Part shown: positions 23,001-34,831 of the stretch, in pieces
How the letters are laid out: the number at the start of each line of letters is the position of its first letter
Numbering within the stretch: position 1 is the stretch's first letter
DNA from: Gossypium raimondii
Lineage: Eukaryota; Streptophyta; Magnoliopsida; Malvales; Malvaceae
Length of the DNA stretch: 64,000 bases
Assembly (NCBI RefSeq): GCF_025698545.1
Contig: NC_068567.1
Coordinates: 6,944,001-7,008,000 of the forward strand
Direction of reading: 5' to 3'
Translations under genes and position numbers: made by a program
The notes under the pieces: model-generated
Told to the model about the DNA's origin: nothing
The model's database searches: none
The model's input: the letters and a program-made list of their open reading frames with translations, nothing else

Positions 23001-23726
23001 GGGGTATTTGATTCATAAATATAACATTACAGCGGTAATATTACGTTCCGGAATGTGATTGCAGTGTTTGAATTTTCAACATTTCGACCATCCTATAATT
23101 TAATCATCTTGTAGTATAGAATAGGATTACTACAGCCCATTCATTATCATATCTTAGATTAAAGATGCAATCTTAAATTTTAGATCAATTTACCCTTTAT
23201 TTTATTATTCTAATCAATTTAGGCTTTTTTTAAAAATAAAGTTGACTAATTAAAATAAAAATTTTTTTTTCTTAATAGCTAACTAGTAGATATCATACAT
23301 CACAATTATAATCATTATATTTTATTTAATAATTTATTTATTTATTTATTAATATATTAATTATGATTTTAATTATAATTATAATTATGACTGGGGTTGC
23401 AGTCACTTTTCATGAATTATTATGATTATGATTTATAAATTTATTTCAACCTAATATATTTACTCATTAATATATATAAATTGTAAGAATTTATCATAAT
23501 TTCTTTGAAAATTGAGACTAAAAATATTAAAGGAACTAAATTTGTTAAAAAAAAACAAATTCTATAACAAGGACAATTGAGTAAATGTGCTTTTAATTAA
23601 TCTTATATTCCATCAACCAAATACCTGAACCTTCCAGTCAAATGAACCAAATAAGGTAACCACACATTCCACTTGTAATATTACATTACGGAACACAATC
23701 TAAAATTCGGCAAACCAAATGCCCCC
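23001..23726. mobile_element. PIF/Harbinger-type (Tourist-like) MITE
   Basis: The ends are GGGGTATTTGATTC and, reverse-complemented, GGGGGCATTTGGTTTG, and the flanking trinucleotide TAA is duplicated (22998-23000 and 23727-23729). Inner arms also pair (TAATATTACGTTCCGGAATGTG against CACATTCCACTTGTAATATT). Three-base TAA/TTA duplication with GGGGGCATTTGG-like ends is characteristic of PIF/Harbinger MITEs. It is non-coding and starts about 130 bases after the PMEI stop codon, possibly within or near its 3' UTR. Confidence 0.75.
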
Positions 23727-23813
23727 TAACAGTCTTAGTTATTTTACGAAGGGATAAAAATAGTTAATACATGATTGACATGTGACAGATGGCATGGAAT
23801 TTAATGGCAATAG

Positions 23814-24370
23814 TGATTACATTTATTTGAAGTTTCGGTAGTGTCGAAAAACTCGGTCCGAAGCTAGTTTTGATTAAAAAAAATTTGTCGTAACTTAAAA
23901 TGGAATAATTATGTGTCAGATATGGGATTGTAGAGTTGAATTATTAAGTAGAATTAAATTAAATAAATAATTTAATAATAGTATAGGAGCTAAATTGCAA
24001 GTGTCAATAATGAGATTTGATTGAAAAATGTTGGAGAGTCTAATAAACTTAGGTCCAAAGGAAAATTATACCATCATTATAACATACTTAGTGCTTGAGG
24101 ATGATCTTTACCATTGATTGTCACTAATAATATCAAGAGCCAATCTTGGCCGTTAATTCATTTTATTTTTATTAATTAATTCATGCTAATTAAATGAATA
24201 AGTGTTGGAGGGAGACAGACTGCATAAAACAAATAAAAAAATTGCTTCATACTCATCCTTTTCACACCGAATAAGAAAGAAAGAAAGAAAGAAAGAAAGA
24301 AGGAAAATGTTGCTTGAGTTGGTTAAGAATTTTTCTTAATTTTAGTTGAAATATTGATAAATAAAGCCCA
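23814..24370. repeat. Old LTR-derived sequence, target of the gypsy insertion (left part)
   Basis: The phrases TTTCGGTAGTGTCG and AACTCGGTCCGAAGCTAG are typical of the start of a plant gypsy LTR. The GCCCA at 24366-24370 is the target duplication of the nested gypsy element, so this sequence resumes at 34832. The start is approximate, and no matching duplication was found for the outer element. Confidence 0.35.
24272..24304 (+). repeat. (GAAA)n microsatellite
   Basis: About six uninterrupted AAGA/GAAA units, ending in AAGGAAAA. It is a simple repeat that may be polymorphic. Confidence 0.9.
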
Positions 24371-27189
24371 TGTAACACCCCTTACCCAAAACCGTTGCCG
24401 GAGTCGAGCACGAGGCATTACTTAACTTATTTTACTAATTCGGAGCATAAAAATTTACTTTGCAAATTAATTTCATTATTTACAGCAAAGCTGTCCAATC
24501 ACGCAACAGTTACTAAATTAAGTATAACTCGAGCTACGGAACTCGAAATTTAATTACGTAAATTTTCCCTGAAACTAGACTCATATTTCTACTTACCATA
24601 AAATTTTTGGAATTTTTTCTTCAGCCAATTAGTACAGTTTATTAGTTAAAGTCTCCCCTATTTCACCACCTGACAGTCCTGACCTCTTGTCACTAAAAAT
24701 AAGTTTTCTCACTGTAGAATTTTCATATTAAGTTCTTACTTGTTTATACAGAAAATAGACTCAATAAGGAATCTAGACATATAAACTATAACTCATAACC
24801 ATTTTTATACAATTTTTAATGATTTTCTAAACTCAGAATAGGAGACTCCAAAAACAGTTCTGACCTTGTCTCACTAAAATTCACATATCTTAAAATATAA
24901 ATTTCCTTTTGCTACACCGTTATTTTTCCATGAAAATAGACTCAATAAGATTTCATTCCATATATTATTCACCCTCTAATTCATTTTATACTATCCTAGG
25001 TGATTTTTCAAATTCACGTCACTGTTGCTGCCTGAATTCTGTTTCTTTGCACAATTTTACCTTTTCATGATTTCCATACATAATTTATCACCTAAACTCT
25101 TATAACAACAAATACCTTCACGCTTAACCATTTTAATGACCATACATCATCAAATACTTACACACCATTCTTTATCAAAATCATAACTACAAACATACAA
25201 AATAACTAAATCCCTATACATGCCATAACTTAAACATGTTTCATCATAAAATACCGAGTAGTTGTTTTTGATAGTGTGGATGATCTCCGACTTCTTTAAG
25301 ATCCTTGAAGTAGCCTTGCAATACTATAAGAGAAAGAGAAATAAAAGACGTAAGCATAAAGCTTAGTAAGTTTACTAGCAAATAAATAACAATATTTAAC
25401 TCAAATAATTAAACTCAAATGTCTATATCTCTAGTTTACTCTTTAGTTAATCTCATACTAGTTCTCTTGCTTGTTTACTTAATATACTTGTGTTCATAAC
25501 TTACTCTTCTCTTGCTGCATCGTCGAATATCAATTGATAATATAATAAGTTCTTAGCTCTTATAACTTACCTGAACTTGCCATTCATGTTTTTAACTGAA
25601 CTTTCCTGAACATGATTCGTTTATTAGCCCGTTGAGCTACATTGGAACAATAAGGATTCTCGGGTCTCTTCTGATAATAACATGCCAAAGCCATGTCCCA
25701 GACATGGTCTTACATGGGATGTTCTCATGTCGGTGCCCATGCCATGTCCCAGACATGGTCTTATAGGGGACCTCTCATCTCGGTGCCAACGCCATGTCCC
25801 AGACATGGTCTTACATGGGACCTCTCGTCTCGGTGCCAACGCCATGTCCCAGACATGGTCTTACATGGGACCTCTCGTCTCGGTGCCAATGCCATGTCCT
25901 AGACATGGTCTTACATGGGACCTCTCATGATCTCAAGGATGCCAATTCCATGTCCCAGACATGGTCTTACATGGGATCTCTTTACCCAAATGTCATGACA
26001 TTCGTATCCAGTACCATCCTTATGTATCAACGGGACTTTTTAATTTTAATTCTCTATCATTTCATGCTTGGATCATCATCAAATAAATTCATAAAATAAA
26101 TTCATAATTGCTGGAAAATAACAGCATTAATAATAATTATTAAAATATTGCATTTATTTACCGTAAACTTACCTCGGTATCAAATATAGTCCAATTCACC
26201 AACTTAGTCTTCAGCTTTATTCTTCCCTTTGTCTAACCTCGAGTTTCGTTCTTCTTGATCTAAAATAGCAAGTTTAACTTATTTAATACTCACATTCATC
26301 AAAACAGCCCTCGACTCTAACTTTTTCAAAATTACAATTTTACCCCTAAACTTTTGCATAATTACATTTTTGCCCCAAGGCTCAGAAATTAAACTTCATC
26401 CCTTATTCTTATGTTTTATGACATGCTGAACATTTTTCCCTTCTATGGAAACATCAAATTCCCACTCTAACATGTACTTAAGAACATTAGATATTTTTAC
26501 CGATTATGTCGTTTTACTCGTTTTCACTTAAAATCGGCTAGCAAAAGTTGTTTAACATAATTTCTAGCTTCATATTCTATCATAAAACATCAAAATAAAC
26601 ACTTTTCACCTATGGGTATTTTTCCAAATAAAAACCCTAGGTTAAATTATTGCTAAAATAAGCTAAATTAAGCTACCGAGATCTGAAAAACGTAAAGAAC
26701 ATTAAAAACGGGGCTTGGGATCACTTACTATGGAGCTTGGAAGCTTGAAAACCCTATCTATGGCTTCCCCCCTTGCTGATTTCGTCCTAGTGAAGAAGAT
26801 GATGATTTTTGCCATCTTTTTCCCTTTTAATTATTTTTATTACTAGATTACCAAATTGCCCCTAACTTAAAAATTTTCTATTTCACTTATCTCATGTCCA
26901 TTTTTGTCTACCAAGATACCAATGGTCTAATTACCATATAAGGACCTCCAATTTAAAGTTTCATAACAATTGGACACCTCTAACATGTAGAACTCAACTT
27001 TTGCACTTTTTACAATTTAGTCCTTTTGACTAAATTGAGTGCCCAAACATCGAAATTTTCGAACGAAATTTTCACAAATTCATTTTTTGAAATCGTAGAC
27101 CATAAAAATATAAGAAAAATAAAATTTTCCTCATCGGATTTGTGGTCCCGAAACCACTGTTCCGATAACCTTAAATTTGGGCTATTACA
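24371..27189 (-). repeat. 3' LTR of the gypsy element
   Basis: 2819 bp, bounded by TG and CA. It is aligned throughout with 32013-34826. It contains a six-copy tandem array around 25690-25970 and carries no conserved reading frame. Confidence 0.95.
25682..25978. repeat. 50-bp tandem repeat built on a palindrome, in the 3' LTR
   Basis: Six copies start near 25690, 25741, 25791, 25841, 25891 and 25945. Each contains CCATGTCCCAGACATGG, an inverted repeat with a three-base centre, followed by TCTTACATGGGACCTCTC. The open frames across it (repeated PDMVLHG or AMSQTWSYMG) only reflect the unit translated in different frames. Confidence 0.9.
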
Positions 27190-27206
27190 ACTCTCCCCCC
27201 CTTTTT
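27190..27206 (-). other. Polypurine tract of the gypsy element
   Basis: On the minus strand AAAAAGGGGGGGAGAGT lies immediately before the 3' LTR. This is the plus-strand DNA priming site used in LTR retrotransposon replication. Confidence 0.85.
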
Positions 27207-28050
27207 AGGATTTTTGTCCTCGAAAATCTTACCAGTAAAGAGGTTTGGGTACTGTTTTCTCATTGCCTCTTCCGGTTCCCATGTCGCTTCCTCAATCCCG
27301 TACTTTTGCCATAACACTTTCACCAAACTTATCTTTTTGTTTCTAAGCTCCTTTGTTTCCCGTGCTAATATCTTAACCGGTTCTTCATTATAAGTCATAT
27401 CGGGTTGAATCTCCACTTCTGTCGGAGTAATAACATGTGAAGGATCGGATCGATACCGTCGTAGCATAGATACATGAAAAACATTATGAATTCTATCGAG
27501 TTCCGGTGGTAAAACCAATTGATAAGCAACCGGTCCAATTCTTTCTATGATTTCATATGGTCCGATAAATCTTGGACTCAATTTATCCTTTCGACCGAAC
27601 CGAAGAACTTTCTTCCAAGGAGACACTTTTAAGAATACTTTATCACCCACCTGAAATTCAATGTCCCTTCGTTTAAGATCGGTATATGACTTTTGACGAT
27701 CGGAAGCTACTTTTAAACTATCCCGAATCAGCCTTACTTTTTCTTCTGTTTCCCGGATCAAATCAACCCCGTGTATCTTCTTTTCACTGAGCTCTGTCCA
27801 ATATAATGGTGTTCTACATTTTCTACCATATAAAGCTTCATACGGAGCCATTTTAATACTGGACTGATAACTGTTATTGTAAGCAAATTCAATCAAAGGT
27901 AGATACCTTTCCCAATTACCTTGAAACTCTAATACACAACATCGAAGCATATCTTTCAACCTGAATTATACGCTCAGATTGGCCATCTGTCTGAGGATGA
28001 AATGTAGTACTGAAATACAACTGAGTACCCAAAGCTTCTTGCAATTTGTC
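27195..28050 (-). pseudogene. Gypsy integrase C-terminal part with chromodomain-like tail
   Basis: From about 27959 the frame reads through FAYNNSYQSSIKMAPYEALY, the GPYEIIERIGPVAYQLVLP core and VFHVSMLRRY, to a terminal VLWQKYGIEEATWEPEEAM segment resembling a chromodomain. It is separated from the catalytic part of integrase by a TAG at 28051-28053 (Trp position) and by an indel near 27960. The region containing the third catalytic residue (TDGQSER) is still readable in another frame between these lesions. Confidence 0.85.
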
Positions 28051-29535
28051 CTAGAAACGAGACGTAAATCTGGGATCTCTATCTGATATAATGGAGACAG
28101 GCACTCCATGTAGTCTAACAATCTCAGATATGTACAATTCAGCCAATCTATCTAAAGAATAATCCATACATACTGGGATAAAGTGCGCGGACTTTGTCAA
28201 TCGGTCGACAATTACCCAAATGGTATCTTTGTTCCTCGAAGATAACGGTAACCCAGATACAAAATCCATAGTGATTCTTTCCCATTTCCATTCCGGTATA
28301 GTGATTGGCTGAAGCAACCCCGAAGGTACCTGATGTTCAGCTTTAACCTGCTGACATACTAAACATCTTGATACAAACTCAGAGATATCACGTTTCATAC
28401 ACGGCCACCAATACATTTTTTTCAAATCATTATACATTTTATTACTCCCCGGATGTACAGACATAGTACCGCTATGAGCCTCGTGTAGAATCTTCTGTAT
28501 AAGCTCGGAATCCTTTGGTACACATACTCTGCCTCTGAATAATAAACAACCATCAGTCCCAATTTGAAATTGTGAATCATTACCTGACTCACATTGTACC
28601 CGTTTAGCCTGTAACTTTTCATCATTTTTCTGAGCCTCATATATTTGTTGACGAAACATCGATTTAGCCTTCATTTCAGCTATGATTGAACCATCATCAG
28701 TCAGTGACAACCGGGCATTCATAGCTCGTAAAGCAAACAGAGATTTTCGGCTCAAAGCATCAGCTACCACGTTAGCCTTACCCGGATGGTAATCAATAAC
28801 CAAATCATAATCCTTTATCAATTCAAGCCACCTACGGTGTCTCAAATTCAAATCTTTCTGTGTCATCAAATATTTCAAGCTTTTGTGATCAGTATAAATA
28901 TGACACTTTTCACCATACAAATAATGTCGCCATATTTTCAATGCAAATACAATAGCAGCTAGCTCGAGATCATGTACTGGGTAGTTTCTTTCATGTGGCT
29001 TAAGTTGTCTTGAAGCATAGGCTATTACTATATCTTCTTGCATCAAGACACAACCTAAACCATTTAATGATGCATCACTATAAATAATAAATTCCTTACC
29101 CGATTCATGTTGTACCAACACAGGTGCTTTTGTCAACAACTCATTCAATCGGTCAAAACTTTGCTGGCATTTATCTGTCCATTCAAATTTAACATCTTTC
29201 TGTAATAAATGGGTCATCAGAGAAGCTATCATAGAAAACCCCTGTACAAATCTCCGATAATATCCAGCTAATCCCAAGAAACTTCTAACTTCAGATATAT
29301 TCTTCGGTGGACTCCAATTGACAATGACTGAAATTTTACTTGGATCTACCCTGATGCCTTCTGCCGATACAATATGTCCAAGAAAACCTACCTCTCGAAG
29401 CCAAAATTCACATTTATTAAATTTAGCATAAAACTTCTTTTCACGCAGAATTTGCAACACTATTCTCAAATGTTCTGCATGCTTATTTTCATCTTGAGAA
29501 TAGACTAAAATATCATCAATGAAAACTACTACAAA
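28051..29535 (-). pseudogene. Gypsy reverse transcriptase C-terminal half, RNase H and integrase core
   Basis: One open frame covers [14 protein letters not shown] (RT catalytic Asp pair) and the RT thumb ([15 protein letters not shown]). RNase H shows [13 protein letters not shown], with [11 protein letters not shown] and [10 protein letters not shown]. The integrase zinc domain follows ([13 protein letters not shown] and CLVCQQVK), then the first two integrase acidic residues ([18 protein letters not shown]). A single inserted G at 29536 separates it from the N-terminal RT part, and a TAG at 28051 ends it. Confidence 0.9.
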
Positions 29536-29536
29536 C

Positions 29537-30253
29537 TTTGTCCGGATCTGATGCGAATATCCGGTTCATCAAATCCATGAATACTGCAGGTGCATTAGTC
29601 AACCCAAACGGCATAACCAGAAACTCATAATGCCCATACCTGGTCCTGAAAGCTGTCTTTGGCACGTCTGGCTCTTTTACCCGTAACTGATAATAACCCG
29701 ATCGGAGATCAATCTTCGAAAATACTGTGGCATCTTTCAGGTGATCAAATAAGTCATCAATTCGAGGCAACGAGTACTTATTCTTTATAGTTACCTTATT
29801 AAGTTACCGATAGTCAATACACAATCTCAAAGACCCATCTTTCTTTTTCACAAACAGAACTGAAGCACCCCAAGGTGAATGACTCGGACGAACAAAACCT
29901 CTGTCAACAAGTTCCTGTAACTGTGCCTTTAACTCTTTTAATTCTGTAGGAGCCATACGATACGGAGCTCTGGAAATTGGGGCAGTTCCCGAAATTAGAT
30001 CTATGGAAAATTCCACTTCTCTTTCCAGTGGTAACCCTGGTACCTCTTCTGGAAACACATCAGAAAATTCACATACAATTGGCACTACCTGTATCTTTAA
30101 CTCAGATACCTTAGTATCCAACACATACGCCAAATAAACATCATACCCTTTTTTGACACACCTCCTAGTTGTCATAACTGAAATCATATCGGATAATCCT
30201 TCTGTCTGATCAGGTTTAACCCGAAGTAATTCTCCATTCTGGCATTTCAACAC
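29537..30253 (-). pseudogene. Gypsy protease end and reverse transcriptase N-terminal half
   Basis: Two in-frame pieces are separated by a TAA at 29804-29806 directly after LRLCIDYR, where the family has Gln. The first carries [13 protein letters not shown] and [13 protein letters not shown]; the second carries the RT palm motifs [32 protein letters not shown] and [12 protein letters not shown]. The frame breaks at the G insertion at 29536. Confidence 0.9.
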
Positions 30254-31035
30254 AACATATTTACATCTACGTTTACTCTTGCATCATCTTTGAGTTAACC
30301 AATCCATGCCCAATATCACATCAAACTCATCAAAAGGCAATAACATCAAGTCAACCGGGAAACAAATATCTTTTACCATCAGTGGACAATTTTACAAACT
30401 TTATCCACCATCACAAACTGGCCCAGGGGGTTCGAGACTTTAACCATAAATTCAGTAGGTTCAACAGACAAATTTTTAACAAATACTAATTTTGTGCATA
30501 TGTATGAATGTGTAGAGCCAGGATCAATTAATGCAATAACATTAGTGTCATAAAGAGAAAATGTACCCGTAATTATATCAGGAGAGGACGCCTCTTCACG
30601 AGCTCGAATAGCATATGTTCTCGCGGGTGTTCTAACATCAGATCTAACTGCTGAATCTCTAGATGCACCCCTGTTACTGGCTCCCACTCCTAGGTTTCTC
30701 TGCGGTCTTCCTCTGATAGGAGCATTTCCTGATCTTGCACTCATTATTTCTTCCCCTTTTGTTGTTTCAGGACAATCCCGAACAAAGTGATCTGGTGCTC
30801 CGTATCTAAAACAAACATTTTCACCTGCTCTACACTCTCCGGGGTGGCGTCTCCCACATTGAGGACATTCTGGCCTAGGAGGTCGAGTACTGCCTGTACT
30901 TGCAACTGTAGTGGTTTGAGCTCTAAAACCCTCGAATCTTCTATTTCTGCTTCGGCCAGAATATCTATCTGGAAAATGTGATCCGCTAGAGAGCTCCTTA
31001 GATCTATTAGAAGTAGACTGAAATGATTTACTCAT
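30254..31035 (-). pseudogene. Gypsy gag C-terminus (zinc knuckle) and protease
   Basis: The frame starts with ATG directly after the gag TAG. The zinc knuckle reads CFRYGAPDHFVRDC; the second metal-binding Cys is Tyr here, so the knuckle is damaged. The protease active-site segment is ALIDPGSTHSYIC. A one-base deletion near 30391-30395 (after DKVCK) breaks the frame. The following DEFDVILGMDWLT piece is readable in the shifted frame up to a TGA at 30284-30286. Confidence 0.85.
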
Positions 31036-31875
31036 CTACCTCTTCTTTGTATCCTGCACTTCAGCTCCAGCTTTGCCTTTCTCTTTTTCTTTTAGCAAAT
31101 CTTCTGCTTTACAAGCTCTCTCAACCAAAACAACAAACTCTCTAATTTCTAGGACACCCACGGATAATCGAATATCATCATTAAGTCCTTCTTCAAATCT
31201 CTTACACATGTTAGCTTCAGTGGACACAAATTCCCGTGCATACTTACTAAGTCTAACAAATTCGCGTTCATATTCAGTCACAGACATTTTACCTTGTTTT
31301 AGCTCAAGAAACTCCTTCCTTTTTTGATCTATAAATCTCTGGCTGATGTACTTCTTTCGGAACTCCTCCTGAAAGAAATCCCATGTCACCCTCTCACTCG
31401 GTACTACTGACACAAGGGTCTTCCACCAATGGTAAGCTGAATCTCGAAGAAGTGAAACAACACACTTCATACATTCTTCAGGTGTACAAGAAAATTCTTC
31501 AAAAACCCTGATGGTATTCTCAAGCCAGAATTCTGCTTTTTCTGCATCATCATCTTTGGTAGCCCGAAATTCTTCAGCCCCTTGTTTTCTAATCTTATCA
31601 ACAGGTGGTCTCTCCCTGATGACTATACCTGCAGCTGGGGAAGCTATATGGGGAACCTGTGAATCTTGAGGGGGTCGAGGTCTTACAGCCGGATTCGTAC
31701 GAACAAACTCGGCAAAGCAATCATTCATGGCTTGGAAGAAGGCTTCTCTAGCTCCTCCTCCCTGTCTAACTGATGCAGGTCTTTCACTAACATTAACATC
31801 TAGTGGCGCCGTCCCTTCTGCGGAAGCAGGCGCATTACTTTTTACTTCATCTATACTAGCTCGTTCAGGATCCAT
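31036..31875 (-). CDS. Gypsy gag polyprotein N-terminal part
   Basis: The ATG at 31875 begins MDPERASIDEVKSNAPAS. The frame carries a Retrotrans_gag domain (WDFFQEEFRKKYISQRF, KQGKMSVTEYEREFVRL). The gene ends at TAG 31036-31038, immediately followed in frame by ATG. In related elements gag and pol run on in one frame, so this TAG is either a CAG-to-TAG mutation or a readthrough codon; the former is more likely given the other lesions. Confidence 0.85.
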   Translation of the reverse strand: MDPERASIDEVKSNAPASAEGTAPLDVNVSERPASVRQGGGAREAFFQAMNDCFAEFVRTNPAVRPRPPQDSQVPHIASPAAGIVIRERPPVDKIRKQGAEEFRATKDDDAEKAEFWLENTIRVFEEFSCTPEECMKCVVSLLRDSAYHWWKTLVSVVPSERVTWDFFQEEFRKKYISQRFIDQKRKEFLELKQGKMSVTEYEREFVRLSKYAREFVSTEANMCKRFEEGLNDDIRLSVGVLEIREFVVLVERACKAEDLLKEKEKGKAGAEVQDTKKR

Positions 31876-31995
31876 TACTATAAAAGAAAACATTTTAAAA
31901 TCGTCAGGAGTCGTCACACTATCAAAATATATAAGTATGGCATGTATAGGTAGACTCTTATTCATACTGCATATTTCCGAGAACCGATTGAACCT

Positions 31996-32007
31996 GCTCT
32001 GATACCA
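31996..32007 (-). other. Primer-binding site complementary to initiator tRNA-Met
   Basis: TGGTATCAGAGC on the minus strand lies five bases after the 5' LTR end, the standard primer site of plant LTR retrotransposons. Confidence 0.92.
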
Positions 32008-32012
32008 ATAAA

Positions 32013-34826
32013 TGTAACACCCCTTACCCAAAACCGTTTCCGGAGTCGAGCACGAGGCATTACTTAACTTATTTTACTAATTCGGAGCATAAAAATTTAC
32101 TTTGCAAATTAATTTCATTATTTACAGCAAAGCTGTCCAATCGCGCAACAGTTACTAAATTAAGTATAACTCGAGCTACGGAACTTGAAATTTAATTACG
32201 TAAATTTCCCTGAAACTAGACTCATATTTATACTTACCATAAAATTTTTGGAATTTTTTCTTCAGCCAATTAGTACAGTTTATTAGTTAAAGTCTCCCCT
32301 ATTTCACCACCTGACAGTCCTGACCTCTTGTCACTAAAAATAAGTTTTCTCACTGTAGAATTTTCATATTAAGTTCTTACTTGTTTATACAGAAAATAGA
32401 CTCAATAAGGAATCTAGACATATAAACTATAACTCATAACCATTTTTATACAATTTTTAATGATTTTCTAAACTCAGAATAGGAGACTCCAAAAACAGTT
32501 CTGACCTTGTCTCACTAAAATTCACATATCTTAAAATATAAATTTCCTTTTGCTACACCGTTATTTTTCCATGAAAATAGACTCAATAAGATTTCATTCC
32601 ATATATTATTCACCCTCTAATTCATTTTATACTATCCTAGGTGATTTTTCAAATTCACGTCACTGTTGCTGCCTGAATTCTGTTTCTTTGCACAATTTTA
32701 CCTTTTCATGATTTCCATACATAATTTATCACCTAAACTCTTATAACAACAAATACCTTCATGCTTAACCATTTTAATGACCATACATCATCAAATACTT
32801 ACACACCATTCTTTATCAAAATCATAACTACAAACATACAAAATAACTAAATCCCTATACATGCCATAACTTAAACATGTTTCATCATAAAATACCGAGT
32901 AGTTGTTTTTGATAGTGTGGATGATCTCCGACTTCTTTAAGATCCTTGAAGTAGCCTTGCAATACTATAAGAGAAAGAGAAATAAAAGACGTAAGCATAA
33001 AGCTTAGTAAGTTTACTAGCAAATAAATAACAATATTTAACTCAAATAATTAAACTCAAATGTCTATATCTCTAGTTTACTCTTTAGTTAATCTCATACT
33101 AGTTCTCTTGCTTGTTTACTTAATATACTTGTGTTCATAACTTACTCTTCTCTTGCTGCATCGTCGAATATCAATTGATAATATAATAAGTTCTTAGCTC
33201 TTATAACTTACCTGAACTTGCCATTCATGTTTTTAAGCGAACTTTCCGAACATGATTCGTTTATTAGCCCGTTGAGCTACATTGGAACAATAAGGATTCT
33301 CGGGTCTCTTCTGATAATAACATGCCAAAGCCATGTCCCAGACATGGTCTTACATGGGATGTTCTCATGTCGGTGCCCATGCCATGTCCCAGACATGGTC
33401 TTATAGGGGACCTCTCATCTCGGTGCCAACGCCATGTCCCAGACATGGTCTTACATGGGACCTCTCGTCTCGGTGCCAACGCCATGTCCCAGACATGGTC
33501 TTACATGGGACCTCTCGTCTCGGTGCCAATGCCATGTCCTAGACATGGTCTTACATGAGACCTCTCATGATCTCAAGGATGCCAATGCCATGTCCCAGAC
33601 ATGGTCTTACATGGAATCTCTTTACCCAAATGTCATGACATTCGTATCCAGTACCATCCTTATGTATCAACGGGACTTTTTAATTTTAATTCTCTATCAT
33701 TTCATGCTTGGATCATCATCAAATAAATTCATAAAATAAATTCATAATTGCTGGAAAATAACAGAATTAATAATAATAATTAAAATATTGCATTTATTTA
33801 CCGTAAACTTACCTCGGTATCAAATATAGTCCAATTCACCAACTTAGTCTTCAGCTTTATTCTTCCCTTTGTCTAACCTCGAGTTTCGTTCTTCTTGATC
33901 TAAAATAGCAAGTTTAACTTATTTAATACTCACATTCATCAAAACAGCCCTCGATTCTAACTTTTTCAAAATTACAATTTTACCCCTAAACTTTTGCATA
34001 ATTACATTTTTGCCCCAAGGCTCAGAAATTAAACTTCATCCCTTATTCTTATGTTTTATGACATGCTGAACATTTTTCCCTTCTATGGAAACATCAAATT
34101 CCCACTCTAACATGTACTTAAGAACATTAGATATTTTCTGATTATGTCGTTTTACTCGTTTTCACTTAAAATCGGCTAGCAAAAGTTGTTTAACATAATT
34201 TCTAGCTTCATATTCTATCATAAAACATCAAAATAAACACTTTTCACCTATGGGTATTTTTCCAAATAAAAACCCTAGGTTAAATTATTGCTAAAATAAG
34301 CTAAATTAAGCTAAGGGATCCGAAAAACGTAAAGAACATTAAAAACGGGGCTTGGGATCACTTACTATGGAGCTTGGAAGCTTGAAAACCCTATCTATGG
34401 CTTCCCCCCTTGCTGATTTCGTCCTAGTGAAGAAGATGATGATTTTTGCCATCTTTTTCCCTTTTAATTATTTTTATTACTAGATTACCAAATTGCCCCT
34501 AACTTAAAAATTTTCTATTTCACTTATCTCATGTCCATTTTTGTCTACCAAGATACCAATGGTCTAATTACCATATAAGGACCTCCAATTTAAAGTTTCA
34601 TAACAATTGGACACCTCTAACATGTAGAACTCAACTTTTGCACTTTTTACAATTTAGTCCTTTTGACTAAATTGAGTGCCCAAACGTCGAAATTTTCGAA
34701 CGAAATTTTCACAAATTCATTTTTTGAAATAGTAGACCATAAAAATATAAGAAAAATAAAATTTTCCTCATCGGATTTGTGGTCCCGAAACCACTGTTCC
34801 GATAACCTTAAATTTGGGCTATTACA
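32013..34826 (-). repeat. 5' LTR of the gypsy element
   Basis: 2814 bp, near-identical to 24371-27189. Differences are scattered point changes and 1-3 base indels. It ends GGGCTATTACA next to the GCCCA target duplication at 34827-34831. Confidence 0.95.
33322..33615. repeat. 50-bp palindromic tandem repeat in the 5' LTR
   Basis: The same six-copy CCATGTCCCAGACATGG array as at 25682-25978, with the same order of variants and the same copy number. It was therefore copied with the LTR and has not changed length since insertion. Confidence 0.9.
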
Positions 34827-34831
34827 GCCCA

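Larger units (their letters stand above)
24371..34826 (-). mobile_element. Ty3/gypsy chromovirus-type LTR retrotransposon, full length but with broken pol
   Basis: Two ~2.8-kb LTRs (24371-27189 and 32013-34826) start TGTAACACCCCTTACCC and end GGGCTATTACA. A perfect 5-bp target duplication GCCCA flanks the element. On the minus strand the 5' LTR is followed by TGGTATCAGAGC (31996-32007), the initiator tRNA-Met primer site. The purine tract AAAAAGGGGGGGAGAG (27191-27206) precedes the 3' LTR. Order on the minus strand is gag, zinc knuckle, protease, RT, RNase H, integrase and a C-terminal chromodomain-like segment, which fits a chromovirus (Tekay/Del-like by inference). LTRs differ at only about one base in a hundred by eye, so the insertion is recent. 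Confidence 0.95.

Noticed and set aside
25682-25978. Regular direct repeats resembling a CRISPR array
   Set aside because: The units are contiguous tandem copies without unique spacers, lie in an LTR of a plant retrotransposon, and no cas-like genes exist.
25624-26099. Several overlapping 70-100 codon frames with repeated PDMVLHG or SQTWSYMG peptides (also at 33218-33739)
   Set aside because: They arise because a 50-bp tandem unit is open in several frames and both strands; there is no start context, domain or codon bias, and the same frames lie in both LTRs.
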